A model generated the notes under the pieces. That model saw only the letters and a program-made list of their open reading frames with translations. It was not told where the DNA came from and made no database searches. This document shows, piece after piece, positions 29,403 through 39,626 of a stretch of DNA of 64,000 bases; the stretch's first letter is position 1, and each line of letters starts with the position of its first letter. Position numbers and translations under genes: made by a program. Source of the stretch: Thalassotalea sp. (lineage in GTDB: Bacteria; Pseudomonadota; Gammaproteobacteria; Enterobacterales; Alteromonadaceae); NCBI GenBank assembly GCA_022448425.1, contig JAKVCY010000114.1:1-64000 (forward strand), in the 5' to 3' direction.

Positions 29403-30542
29403 CTAGCCGTTGCGCCCTGCCACTTGTTCTATTAACTTTCGATAGTCAGGCTTTAGCATCTGCCATTGAAAGCTTGCTAGAGTTGGCGCCTTAGTTAGTC
29501 TGCCAACTTTCTTTTCCAAGTAATATTGTTCAATCAATGCGAGCACATTTTTCGCTGTTTCATTGTCCGATTCAGCCACTAAATAACAGAAACGTTTGTC
29601 GAAAATTTCCGGATAAGCTAGTTGATTCGGCACTAACGGGATACAACCTCTTTGCACCGCTTCCATCACTGAAATACCTTGAAAATCATGTTTAGCAGTA
29701 GACAGCACAATATCTGCGCTATTTAACAAACTTTGGTATTTTCCCTTGTCTTCAATATAGCCCCATGTCGACAAAGACACATCACTATTTGTTTTGTTTT
29801 TCTCTAACAACTCCCTTATTTCATCAAATATTTCAGGAGTATAACGAAAGCGCTGGCCCACAATATGAAGCTTTACAGGTAGGTTTCTAGCCAATAAGTG
29901 ACTAATTATTGCTTTTAGCAAATTCGGTCCCTTGTCGAATTCCCAGCGATGATTCCAGACAATAGAAAGAGGCTGCGCTGTATCGGGCTTATAGCTGCTC
30001 GCCTTGTTTGACAAAGATGCAATGTCTGGCAAAGGAACGTAGAGGCGTGAAGACTTGTCTTCGATGCTCTCTACTATTCCCCTTGGTACATTGTCCGGTA
30101 ACTTCTTGAGCAGGCTTCTAGCGCCGCTTAAAAAAGTTTGCCTATTAAACTCCGTATTAAAAACAACTTTGTTTGCCGCAAGCGCAGTATAAATTGACAA
30201 CATTTGAGGTTCAACAGGATTGAATTCTCGGCCTGACTGCGGATACGCAAATTGATTTTCATGGAAGTAGACTAAGCAAGGAATACTTGCCAATTCAGGT
30301 ACTAGACCTTTTAGCGCTGATAAATCAGTCATCGAGGTGCATATGATTAAATCGTAAGGTTGAATGAGTTTTTCTCGCTCAGACAAAGCCCACGATAAGC
30401 TATTGCCTCGCACTCGCCATGCAAAAAATCTGGCAGGCAAGGTCAGCACTGTCCATTGATGATCTGGCAGTGCACTAACTAAACCTTCTCGCCAATGTTG
30501 ATGGCTTACCGCGTCATATGCAGATAATAATAAGATCTTCAA
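29403..30542 (-). CDS. DUF3524 / queuosine tRNA mannosyltransferase-like glycosyltransferase
   Basis: MKILLLSAYDAVSHQHWREGLVSALPDHQWTVLTLPARFFAWRVRGNSLSWA; GT-B C-terminal half. Confidence 0.75.
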   Translation of the reverse strand: MKILLLSAYDAVSHQHWREGLVSALPDHQWTVLTLPARFFAWRVRGNSLSWALSEREKLIQPYDLIICTSMTDLSALKGLVPELASIPCLVYFHENQFAYPQSGREFNPVEPQMLSIYTALAANKVVFNTEFNRQTFLSGARSLLKKLPDNVPRGIVESIEDKSSRLYVPLPDIASLSNKASSYKPDTAQPLSIVWNHRWEFDKGPNLLKAIISHLLARNLPVKLHIVGQRFRYTPEIFDEIRELLEKNKTNSDVSLSTWGYIEDKGKYQSLLNSADIVLSTAKHDFQGISVMEAVQRGCIPLVPNQLAYPEIFDKRFCYLVAESDNETAKNVLALIEQYYLEKKVGRLTKAPTLASFQWQMLKPDYRKLIEQVAGRNG

Positions 30543-30554
30543 AATAAGTTGATT

Positions 30555-30815
30555 TTATTGGCGCAGAGGATGATTTTCCGGCAGTTGATGTTGAATCCAC
30601 TTTACCAATCGCTTTTTAATATTTAACAAATTTTCTTCAGTCTCTGGTAGCGGGATAACTAGCTTATCATTGACCAGTAACCGATAAATGCACTCTATTT
30701 TTACATCATGCGAATCGGTGGCGCTAAACGTTTGATACCCTCGGTTAGTCGCGTAAGCCTGTCCGACAGTGAGTGCCTTCTTCAACAACTCTTTCTCATG
30801 CTTTATTTTTTTCAT
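30555..30815 (-). CDS. DUF5062 family protein
   Basis: MKKIKHEKELLKKALTVGQAYATNRGYQTFSATDSHDVKIECIYRLL. Confidence 0.65.
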   Translation of the reverse strand: MKKIKHEKELLKKALTVGQAYATNRGYQTFSATDSHDVKIECIYRLLVNDKLVIPLPETEENLLNIKKRLVKWIQHQLPENHPLRQ

Positions 30816-30871
30816 TTACTTATCCTTGACTGATATCTGAACCGCTGCTTGGCATATTACTTAGGCGAAAC

Positions 30872-31093
30872 CTACTCACCTTCGAGTGTTAACCAGTCTC
30901 TAGGTTGCTGTTGCAGACATTTAACGCAGCCCAACTTAAATCCTAACATTTGCTTGCGACCAACTTCGGTCACAACCCACGGGCGACTTACCCACGGAGG
31001 GTTATGCCGAACATGCTGGTTATGACCACACTCTAGCTTGGCTACCCAATGCCCATCTTCATCTAAATGATAACCGACAATAGCTAGTTTCAT
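30872..31093 (-). CDS. DUF3565 family protein
   Basis: GYHLDEDGHWVAKLECGHNQHVRHNPPWVSRPWV. Confidence 0.8.
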   Translation of the reverse strand: MKLAIVGYHLDEDGHWVAKLECGHNQHVRHNPPWVSRPWVVTEVGRKQMLGFKLGCVKCLQQQPRDWLTLEGE

Positions 31094-31199
31094 AGGAAAT
31101 TTTTCACTACCTAATACATCGAGATATTGTTACCTTTGAACAATATTTTCGCAATTAAAGCTTCTAGAAAAGCAGCTAAAAGTAGGAATACCAAGCAAG

Positions 31200-31607
31200 A
31201 TGAGTTCGGACATAAATCATTCAGCACAAGGTGCGAAACCAAACACAGCTATCAATACTGATACAGGCTCAAAATTAGCCTCTGAAGCAAACTCAGAACG
31301 AGAGATAGAATGCCTAGAAAAGATGAAGCTTAACGAAATTGCGGCAATTCACTACCAATGGGTTGATGATATGGGGTGGCATAACAAAACACCGCTAGAG
31401 GCCCTAGCACTCGTGGCATCGGAAGTTGGCGAAGCCGTCAATGAATGTAGAGGCGAGCAACCAACCGAACACTTTGGTGAAGAGCTAGCTGACATTGTGC
31501 TGCGCGTTATCGATTTGGCTCATTGGCAAGGAGTCGATATTAACGCGGAGATCATCGCCAAAATCGCGAAGAACAAAGCTCGTGGCAACAGAGGCAGGTT
31601 AAAGTAA
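31200..31607 (+). CDS. MazG-like nucleotide pyrophosphohydrolase
   Basis: LVASEVGEAVNECRG ... EHFGEELADIVLRVIDLA. Confidence 0.8.
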   Translation: MSSDINHSAQGAKPNTAINTDTGSKLASEANSEREIECLEKMKLNEIAAIHYQWVDDMGWHNKTPLEALALVASEVGEAVNECRGEQPTEHFGEELADIVLRVIDLAHWQGVDINAEIIAKIAKNKARGNRGRLK

Positions 31608-31706
31608 ACTTAAACTACCAGCTACTCATCAGACCACATATTGCCATCTACTATGAATTTATTGGATAATCCCTAGTAACTGATTCTAGGCTACATTGAA
31701 TTTTTT

Positions 31707-32492
31707 ATGAAGCTACTCTCAAGCAAAACGTTAACGGACAACACCACGCTTTATGAATTAGCGGGCTACATTCAGTCAATTTACTTAGTTAAACAAGGCA
31801 ATCAGTTGATGTTGCTCGACGGGTGTTGTCGAGCAGACGTAGATTTGGTGACAGGCTTTATCACTGAAGAACTCGACTTGCCTACCTCAGCTTTGACACT
31901 CATTGTCGTTACTCATATGCACCCAGACCATGCAGGCGCTGCGCATAAATTACGTAAGATTACTGGTGCAAAGATAGCAAGTGCAAACGTTGACGGTCAT
32001 TGGTACAGTGGCCTAGATGGCAAACTAATGCACTTGACCGATATTGCGCTCGCAAACTGGGTTGGTCAGCGAAAAGGCAAAGCAAAAACAAATCTCTGGT
32101 ATAACCCTAAATTGTCTCCAGATTTCAAGCTTAATGACCAAGAGGCACTGCCAATATTTGGCGACTGGCAGGTATTATTTACCCAAGGTCATACCGATAG
32201 AGACATTTCTCTCTACCACCAACCAACTCATAAAGTATATGTCGCCGACCTGATGGTAACAGTCAAAGGGCGCTACATTCCGCCTTTCCCTTTGTTTTAT
32301 CCAAACCGATATAGAACATCGCTTGAGAGAATACGCACACTCTCACCAAGCTCGATAATTCTTGCTCACGGCGGCGAGGTACACCCGAGTGAAGGTGACT
32401 ATGAGCACGTGCTTGAGTTAGCACCTAAAGTGCCACTCACTCATTGGCGCTCAGTTAAGATAAAGCTTAAAAAGGTCTTATTCGGCAGGTAA
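31707..32492 (+). CDS. MBL-fold metallo-hydrolase
   Basis: VVTHMHPDHAGAA; FTQGHTDRDISLY. Confidence 0.9.
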   Translation: MKLLSSKTLTDNTTLYELAGYIQSIYLVKQGNQLMLLDGCCRADVDLVTGFITEELDLPTSALTLIVVTHMHPDHAGAAHKLRKITGAKIASANVDGHWYSGLDGKLMHLTDIALANWVGQRKGKAKTNLWYNPKLSPDFKLNDQEALPIFGDWQVLFTQGHTDRDISLYHQPTHKVYVADLMVTVKGRYIPPFPLFYPNRYRTSLERIRTLSPSSIILAHGGEVHPSEGDYEHVLELAPKVPLTHWRSVKIKLKKVLFGR

Positions 32493-32612
32493 TTGTTCTC
32501 CGCATACACGAAAACAATAACAGAGGTAGTAATTTCGAGTAGTAGTGCATTAAGCCTTCTGTTATTGCAGTATAAGTAAAAGGCACTATTTAGATTTGTA
32601 CCGAGGTAAGAA

Positions 32613-33929
32613 ATGACAGACAGAGCCAGATTCATTGCTGATTGTCTCCAACGCGTTGACCAAGTTGATGTGACCGCAGGCAGTGTAAAGCACCAAAAAA
32701 TGGCAACCAGTCCTTTTGTTTTCTATCGTGGCAGTGCACCACTAATGTACGCCGACATCAAAGCGGGCAATTTTGAATTACCTCTCCCCTTGTTTGAGCT
32801 GCCGTTAACGGCTGTTATGGGGGATTGCCATACATCGAATTTCGGTTTCCTCACTGAAGAAGGCTCTCACGGTGACAACGTCATCTTTAGTCCCAATGAC
32901 TTTGATGATGCTTGTGTTGGTCATGCTAGCTGGGATCTAGCGCGTTTTATTACCAGTTTATTTTTAGTGGTTCATCACTGCCAACTAGTGAAAGGTGGCG
33001 TAATAGCTCACGAGAAAGATTACAGTGAAAAGCCTATCGTTGACTTGTCGCAAGCACAACAAGCCGCCAAAGAATTTATTGATAGTTATACGCAAACCTG
33101 TCAACAAGGCATCGACGATGGTGAATCGAGACGACAAGCACTGGAAAACTTTCCTGAACATCACATTCTGTATAAAGCACTAAGCAAAGCCAAGCGACGC
33201 TCAGCCAGTGGCGATGATTTTCTTCACAAAAGTGCCCTCGCCAAAGCTATTGACTTAACTCATACCGAATTTAAATTTATCGAGCGAAGTGACAAATACC
33301 AAAAGCTTGATGACGTGCTATATCAAGAGCTACAGACAGTATTTAGTCCCTATGTCGACGATACGATTCACGATATTGTTTTGCGCTTAAACGCCGGAAC
33401 AGGCTCCGTCAATATGGATAGATATTACCTGCTTGTTGGCCCAAAACACGATTCACTCAACCAGCTATCGTTATGCCATATTGTGGAAGTTAAACAACAA
33501 CGCCATGCTGCACCACTTGATAGCTTTGGTGAGCTATCTCCAATCAATCGACTCAACCCTGCTCACCTTACCGTCAATTGCCAACGCCGAATGCAACGCA
33601 GTCCAGACTTAGTCCTAGACGAGGTTATGTGGCGAGGACATCATTGGCTGGTTCGATCTAGACACCATGCAAAGGTAGGGATTGACCCTGAACAAATTGG
33701 ACTGGGCAAAAAAGCTGCCCAAAAAGGTGGCTTAAGTGACTATGCAGCAGCCTGCGGAAAAGCACTAGCATTAGCCCACTGCCGTGGTGATAAGCGTTCA
33801 ACCTTATTCGAACAAAGCGTTGTGAGATTGCTACCTAAAACTACAGCCGCACTAGTAGAAAGCTGTTATTACTACGCGGAGCAAGTAGTCGAAGATACGA
33901 AAATACTCAAAACACTATTGCCTAGTTAA
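32613..33929 (+). CDS. DUF2252 domain-containing protein
   Basis: FVFYRGSAPLMYAD; GDCHTSNFGFL; FDDACVGHASWDLARF. Confidence 0.85.
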   Translation: MTDRARFIADCLQRVDQVDVTAGSVKHQKMATSPFVFYRGSAPLMYADIKAGNFELPLPLFELPLTAVMGDCHTSNFGFLTEEGSHGDNVIFSPNDFDDACVGHASWDLARFITSLFLVVHHCQLVKGGVIAHEKDYSEKPIVDLSQAQQAAKEFIDSYTQTCQQGIDDGESRRQALENFPEHHILYKALSKAKRRSASGDDFLHKSALAKAIDLTHTEFKFIERSDKYQKLDDVLYQELQTVFSPYVDDTIHDIVLRLNAGTGSVNMDRYYLLVGPKHDSLNQLSLCHIVEVKQQRHAAPLDSFGELSPINRLNPAHLTVNCQRRMQRSPDLVLDEVMWRGHHWLVRSRHHAKVGIDPEQIGLGKKAAQKGGLSDYAAACGKALALAHCRGDKRSTLFEQSVVRLLPKTTAALVESCYYYAEQVVEDTKILKTLLPS

Positions 33930-34061
33930 AAGTAAAGCTTCGAACTTTAAAGCCAATAAAAACAGAACCTTAGAATTTGGCAGCGCACAAAAATCACAGT
34001 CAAATATCGGTGAATATCTGGCTAAATATCACTAACTATGGCTAAGTTCTGCGACAACACG

Positions 34062-34979
34062 CTACAAAAAATTATCCGCGATCACAAAGTCTAAGCCACT
34101 CGTAATAGCTGCGACTTGTGCCAAGATACAATTTTCATCGTCGGACTTTGGACTATCTGGATAGACTTCTGTCGTCGTTGTGTATTTGGCATTGCTCAAA
34201 CCCGCGCAGAGTCCTAACGGCTTATACGCATAATTAATCACGCCATGCTGCTCCAACGGTGCACCAATAATGTTGCCACTCTCATCTGGTGGTGCGATAT
34301 GGGTAACTTTCGCCACAGCTTCAATCATGGCTTGTTGAAAATCTGGCTGCGGGTTCTCGCTGTCACCGACGAGATAAAATCCGTCAGGAATATTCCAATT
34401 AGTATTTACGACACCATCTCGGGCTGCGAGCGCAGGTCTAAATTCAGAATTATCGGTATCTGTGGTTTCATGTAGGTCGATATGGACAAGCAATTCTGTT
34501 GATAAACTTTCAATTAACTTCATCAAGCTTAGAGATTCTTCAGCAAGGCTGCCTGCATAAAAAGAACGATTAGGATCAACTGCGTTTGGATTCCAACGAT
34601 TAATTGTTTCATATCCCCAAGGACTCACACACGGCACAACAATCACGTTGAACTTATCACTATAAAACTCCATCTTAGTCTCTGCAAAACGAATAGCGCC
34701 CTGCACGCCACTGGTTTCATAGCCATGTATACCACCCGTTACCAATGCCGTAGGTTTATCGCTATGCCAATGTTTAGTTTTAATCACCATTAGCGGATAG
34801 CGTTCAGTGTCATATGACAAACTCGCGTATCGCTCTACATCTAACTTTTCCCTAAGTTTTTCAACTTTAGCTAACACCTCATCACGATAGCTACGCTTTA
34901 CTACTTGCTTTGCTAACCACTCAGCCTTTTCAGCTTTACCCCACTTTTGACCGGGCGTACCAATTGGATATGTCGACAT
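34062..34979 (-). CDS. M14-family metallocarboxypeptidase
   Basis: TGGIHGYETSGVQGAI, NPNAVDPNRSF, HIDLHETTDTD. Confidence 0.85.
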   Translation of the reverse strand: MSTYPIGTPGQKWGKAEKAEWLAKQVVKRSYRDEVLAKVEKLREKLDVERYASLSYDTERYPLMVIKTKHWHSDKPTALVTGGIHGYETSGVQGAIRFAETKMEFYSDKFNVIVVPCVSPWGYETINRWNPNAVDPNRSFYAGSLAEESLSLMKLIESLSTELLVHIDLHETTDTDNSEFRPALAARDGVVNTNWNIPDGFYLVGDSENPQPDFQQAMIEAVAKVTHIAPPDESGNIIGAPLEQHGVINYAYKPLGLCAGLSNAKYTTTTEVYPDSPKSDDENCILAQVAAITSGLDFVIADNFL

Positions 34980-35193
34980 TTACTTTCACTTCTAGGTTTA
35001 TTTTCTAGTGTTGCATTTATCGCACAGCAACAAAGAAAGGTATATTGGATTCAATAATCTTCAGAAACGGCAATGTTAAGTTAAGATTCCGTACAATCAA
35101 GTTTATTTGTTACCGCGTGTTCAAAAGGTGTTCAACTATGCTATTGATTTTCGTATGCTAAGTTAGGTAACTAAAACAAATAGATAATAAAAA

Positions 35194-36063
35194 ATGCTCA
35201 AAATATTTCACGGAAGAAGTGCTCAAGTACATAAAATACCATGTCAGGCTTTAGCCCAAAGAACACCTTTTCAGCTCAGCTTGATGTTTGGTGCACTGTT
35301 TAGTCTCACTGCGTGTAGTGGAGGCGGCGATAAATCATCAGAAGCTCCAATTGATGATTTAAACGAAGCACCGCCCAAATATACTGGTTTACCGATACCA
35401 CAAAACCAAGATGTTGCAGATTATAAAATACTCTATTTTGGTAATAGTCATGTTGCTGGTCAACCGGAACTCATTAAGACGTTAATAGAAAACGCGCTCC
35501 CTAACAAAACCGTAGTGGCAGAAACTGCACCAGGACTGCACTTTTTAGCAGAGCGGTTAGACGATCCTCGCTCTATGGATATGCTGCTAGAAAACGAATG
35601 GACTCACTTAGTTTTACAAGGACAAAAATATTCTCAAAGCGGTGGAAACATATACCCTACTGATGCTGCTGAAAGCTGGATTACAGTCGCTAAACAAAGC
35701 AACATTACGCCGATATTGTTTCCCGAGCATCCGCAGTTGGGGAATGCACAAGAAGGCCAATACGTTTATGACATTCACACCACAATCGCCAGCAACCAAC
35801 GCAGTTGTGTGAGCCCCATAGGCCCAGCTTGGGATAAGGCCCTAGCAATAGACTCTTCATTAGACTATTACTATTCCGACGGTAATCACGCCGCACCTAT
35901 TGGAAATTTGCTTAGCGCCTATGTTTTTTACGAGGTGATAACAGGAGAACCTGCCGACTTGATTCCTGACATAAATGAGCTTGAGATAGATAAAGAGACT
36001 CAAAGCTTTTTGAGACAAATAGCATCTGAGACATTACTAGAACTTGCTGCTTGCGAGTTTTAG
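35194..36063 (+). CDS. lipoprotein, SGNH-hydrolase-like
   Basis: Lipobox-like LFSLTACSGGG; ILYFGNSHVAGQPELIK; SDGNHAAPIGN. Confidence 0.6.
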   Translation: MLKIFHGRSAQVHKIPCQALAQRTPFQLSLMFGALFSLTACSGGGDKSSEAPIDDLNEAPPKYTGLPIPQNQDVADYKILYFGNSHVAGQPELIKTLIENALPNKTVVAETAPGLHFLAERLDDPRSMDMLLENEWTHLVLQGQKYSQSGGNIYPTDAAESWITVAKQSNITPILFPEHPQLGNAQEGQYVYDIHTTIASNQRSCVSPIGPAWDKALAIDSSLDYYYSDGNHAAPIGNLLSAYVFYEVITGEPADLIPDINELEIDKETQSFLRQIASETLLELAACEF

Positions 36064-36149
36064 CAGGTAGAAACTTCAATCAATCTATTTTATCTATCAA
36101 GATAATCTATTTAATTAATTTTATATATTAAATGGTTTTGCAGATACTA

Positions 36150-36206
36150 GCTCCTGTAAACACATTACCTATTTCACAAGAGAAATAAAAAATAAAGCAC
36201 AGGAGC
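36150..36206 (+). promoter_or_regulatory. possible SD-sequestering 5' leader helix
   Basis: GCTCCTGT (36150-36157) is exactly complementary to ACAGGAGC (36199-36206), which contains the SD of the 36213 ORF. Confidence 0.4.
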
Positions 36207-36212
36207 AATACA

Positions 36213-36350
36213 ATGAAACAGTTAATAGAACAATTCGGTAGCATCATATCTAAAAATGAATACGCTGAAGAAAGCTCAGCTCAAGTTGAATGTAACTACA
36301 GCAACAACTACTACGGCGACCAAGTTTGCCAGCAAAAAAGCACCGACTAA
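36213..36350 (+). CDS. small 45-aa Cys-containing peptide (not in ORF track)
   Basis: MKQLIEQFGSIISKNEYAEESSAQVECNYSNNYYGDQVCQQKSTD; SD AGGAG 7 nt upstream; terminator over the stop codon. Confidence 0.7.
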   Translation: MKQLIEQFGSIISKNEYAEESSAQVECNYSNNYYGDQVCQQKSTD

Positions 36351-36362
36351 GCGGTGCTTTTT
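36335..36362. terminator. bidirectional intrinsic terminator overlapping small ORF stop
   Basis: AAAAAGCACCG-ACTAAG-CGGTGCTTTTT. Confidence 0.85.
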
Positions 36363-36390
36363 ACTATCAAGTTTATTAACGCAGGAGAAG

Positions 36391-36963
36391 TTATTTATCT
36401 GCTCGGCTCATAAAGCTCTTTTCTTCAGTGTTAATCTTAATGCGCTCACCAGTAGAAATGTATTCTGGTACCTGAACCACTAAGCCTGTTGTCAATGTCG
36501 CTGGTTTAGTGCGAGATGTTGCTGAAGCGCCTTTAATTGAAGGGTCAGTTTCAACAATTTCGAGTTCGATACTTGAAGGTAAATCCATGCCAACAGGACT
36601 GCCATCTACTAAAATAATTTGAATACCTTGTGTATTCTCGTCGATAAATAGCACTTCATCCGCGATGCTTTCTTTATTTAAGTTGTATGGTGTGTAATCT
36701 TCGTTATCCATGAAAACGTATTCTTCACCGTCAATGTACGAGAACATTGAAGGACGACGAACAAGATCTGCCATATTCAGCATATCGACGTCTTTGAACG
36801 TCTCATCAACTTTTTGACCAGTCACAACATTGTACATGCGCATGCGGTACAAACTACCACCTGCTCGACCTTGAGGCACTGAACGCTCAATATCCTTTAC
36901 CATGTATACGCCGCCATTGTATTCAATCGCCGCATTTTTCTTAATTTCACTAGCCTTTGGCAT
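36391..36963 (-). CDS. efpL: elongation factor P-like protein (EfpL/YeiP)
   Basis: [43 protein letters not shown] ... [30 protein letters not shown]. Confidence 0.85.
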   Translation of the reverse strand: MPKASEIKKNAAIEYNGGVYMVKDIERSVPQGRAGGSLYRMRMYNVVTGQKVDETFKDVDMLNMADLVRRPSMFSYIDGEEYVFMDNEDYTPYNLNKESIADEVLFIDENTQGIQIILVDGSPVGMDLPSSIELEIVETDPSIKGASATSRTKPATLTTGLVVQVPEYISTGERIKINTEEKSFMSRADK

Positions 36964-37230
36964 AATTGTTATTCCTCTGAATTTTTCTGGCCTGAAAGTA
37001 TCACAAGTTCACCGCTTTGCCAAAATGAAAAAGGTCATTCTCTGCTTAAATAGCTTCACACACTCAAAAGCGTTAAGTTTATCGCGTTTACCACATCAGG
37101 GACGTCAAAAAAGTTTCATCCAAGTATAATATTTAACGCCATATAATGAGCTAACTGTTGACTTTATTAGGTTATTTTTGCAACAGTCAGTTAACTGCAT
37201 AGGCAAGAATCGACAAGAGTACTCTTTACT

Positions 37231-38319
37231 GTGGTCAATAAAAAAGTCAAAGCACAACACAAAACATTCAAGAAGCCATTAAAGAAACGGATTAATGGCC
37301 ACGGCCACCTGCTCCCTACGCCAAAGCAAATACCAAGCTTCATGAAAGAAAAGAAGTTTTTCTGGGTCGACGAAGATAAACAATATATGCGCCAAGGGAA
37401 TTGGAGCAGACCTATCACAGATAAGAGTTTCTTCCTCGATGAAAAAATGGAGTGGATGGCGAAAAATAACATCGACCACGAAGTGGTGCTTTGTCTTTCT
37501 CAACTCTACTGCAACGGCGTAAGTGAAAAAGATACGCTAGACATTATTCGCTTTCAAAATGACTTTAACGCCAGCGTTCAGCATTTGCACCCTAAAAGCT
37601 TTACTACAGGATTTGTTGTTCAGCCTGCACACTTAGAGCAGGCGCTGAATGAGATAGAGCGTTGTGCTTCTATGGGCATGAAATTGCTTTGTTTAAGCAC
37701 TCATTACCAAACGTCTAGTGGTGAATGGTTGTCTGTATGCGATGCGTCGGTTGAACCTATATGGCAGCTTGCCAATGAACTTAATTTAGCTATTGAAATT
37801 CATCCATACGACGCTGGTAAGATGGTTAAACTCACCAACCAGTTTTGGCGTCACCATCTAGTTTGGATGATGGCGCAAACTGCCGATACACACCTAATGT
37901 TTACTTACAACGGCTTTGCACAAAAGTTTCCTAATGTCCGCACTTGCTTTGCACACGGTGGCATGCTCAGTCAGGCAAACTTCGGCAGAACAATTCAAGG
38001 TGTAGAAGGCCGTCCAGATTTATTTCCTAACGCCCGTCACCCGCGCGAAACAGTGAAACAACCTAACGTGTTCTACGACACGCTTGTTCACGATGTCCAC
38101 ACCCTTGGGCTGATGATAAAACGTAATGGCTATGAGCAAATTGTCTGGGGTGTCGATGACCCCTACCCACTGGGAGAAATGTCAACAGTTGAAGGCTGTT
38201 ACCCTGGTATCTTACTAGAAGAAGCGATCGCCTCATACGTAATCAACAAAAAACAACGTAAAGCAATAATGCACAGCAATGTCATTAAATGGCTAGGCTA
38301 CGATCCCTTTACAAAATAG
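37231..38319 (+). CDS. amidohydrolase family protein (ACMSD-like)
   Basis: INGHGHLLP; EIHPYDAG; CFAHGGM; WGVDDPYPLGEM. GTG start. Confidence 0.8.
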   Translation: MVNKKVKAQHKTFKKPLKKRINGHGHLLPTPKQIPSFMKEKKFFWVDEDKQYMRQGNWSRPITDKSFFLDEKMEWMAKNNIDHEVVLCLSQLYCNGVSEKDTLDIIRFQNDFNASVQHLHPKSFTTGFVVQPAHLEQALNEIERCASMGMKLLCLSTHYQTSSGEWLSVCDASVEPIWQLANELNLAIEIHPYDAGKMVKLTNQFWRHHLVWMMAQTADTHLMFTYNGFAQKFPNVRTCFAHGGMLSQANFGRTIQGVEGRPDLFPNARHPRETVKQPNVFYDTLVHDVHTLGLMIKRNGYEQIVWGVDDPYPLGEMSTVEGCYPGILLEEAIASYVINKKQRKAIMHSNVIKWLGYDPFTK

Positions 38320-38401
38320 CATATCGACCATCCTTTGTGACAAAGCTAGCATAACCTTCATTTTGTATACGCCAACCTAGCGTTTGTATTTAACAGATAC
38401 G

Positions 38402-38590
38402 CTATTGAGCTTCTAGAATACCTTTCAAGTGATCTTGATTTTTTAATAATTTAACATAAGCAAATACCTCGGGCTTACGCTTGGCAATGTCCACTTGTCA
38501 CTCGACTTCATAGCTATCTTCTGTAAATAAGGTAGCTATCAAAGGGCAACCAATAAGAAGTAAAACTACAAAAATTATTTTCTTAACCAT
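38402..38590 (-). pseudogene. SRPBCC (polyketide cyclase)-like gene remnant
   Basis: Reverse strand MVKKIIFVVLLLIGCPLIATLFTEDSYEVE*QVDIAKRKPEVFAYVKLLKNQDHLKGILEAQ*; internal TGA at 38500-38498. Confidence 0.6.
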
Positions 38591-38702
38591 ATCATCACCC
38601 AACCAAACTCACATTTATAAGACGTGTTAGTGTATTCCCTAGTGTGGTTAACTCATTAATTATTTTAAACTTTCTAAAGAACTGTTATTACCCAGGCAAC
38701 TC

Positions 38703-39626
38703 TTATTTGGGAAGTATTCCTCCGTTTATCAACTGTTCAAATACGTCATGACACTTCATTTTTATAAAATCACGCAACAACCTAACTGCGGGCGTAATCG
38801 ATTGTCTGCTAGGACATACAAGCCACAATTCCGTTTTCCTGGCTTGATAGTCGTTCATCACAGGAACAACTCGCTTATCGACTAAATCATTCGACATGTC
38901 CAAACTGGATTTAACTGCCAGCCCTTTACCTGACACACACCAACGCCTAACAAGGTCACCATCATTGCTCGCTCGATTGCCATGCATCTTGATTTTGAAT
39001 GACTCTCCGTCTTTAGAAAATGTCCAAACGTCGTGTATCACATCGTATAAGTGATAAAAAAGCCCGTTATGGCGCACTAGTTCTTGTGGATGTTTAGGTG
39101 CGCCAAACTCGCTTAAGTATTCTTCAGTTGCGCAGAGTAGCCCCGGCACATCACATATTTTAAAGCCATATAAATTGCTATCGGTTGGCGAGCCATAGCG
39201 AAGTGCGATGTCTACTGCGTCTCGATAAAAATCGATGTTACTATCGCTTAAGTTGATTTTCAGCTTAACACTAGGATGCATAGTTAAGAATTCATCAAGC
39301 CATGGGACAACAATATTCCGGCCTAGATCTGAAGACAGTGCCAAACGCAATTCTCCGTCGATAACCGCAAGTTCCTCTTTCACGTGTTGGTGCGCTTGTG
39401 CCAGCATAGCGACCGCTTCTTGGCAACTGGGAATATATCGCTCTCCGGCAGCCGATAACCTTAACTGCCGAGTCGTACGAATGAAGAGTTCAGCGCCTAA
39501 TTGTTTCTCTACACGTTTAATCGCAGCGCTCGCAGTTGCTACACGCATGTCTAAACTTTCGGCTGCGGCGGTTATGCTTCGAAACTCGGCCACCTTCAAA
39601 ATAACCTCTAAATCTTCTACCTGCAT
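38703..39626 (-). CDS. LysR-family transcriptional regulator
   Basis: MQVEDLEVILKVAEFRSITAAAESLDMRVATASAAIKRVEKQLG. Confidence 0.92.
   Translation of the reverse strand: MQVEDLEVILKVAEFRSITAAAESLDMRVATASAAIKRVEKQLGAELFIRTTRQLRLSAAGERYIPSCQEAVAMLAQAHQHVKEELAVIDGELRLALSSDLGRNIVVPWLDEFLTMHPSVKLKINLSDSNIDFYRDAVDIALRYGSPTDSNLYGFKICDVPGLLCATEEYLSEFGAPKHPQELVRHNGLFYHLYDVIHDVWTFSKDGESFKIKMHGNRASNDGDLVRRWCVSGKGLAVKSSLDMSNDLVDKRVVPVMNDYQARKTELWLVCPSRQSITPAVRLLRDFIKMKCHDVFEQLINGGILPK

Noticed and set aside
36294-36332. NYYGDQVC in the 45-aa peptide recalls the YYGNGV pediocin box of class IIa bacteriocins.
   Set aside because: The spacing to Cys, the missing second half, the Gram-negative setting and the absence of immunity/export genes argue for coincidence.
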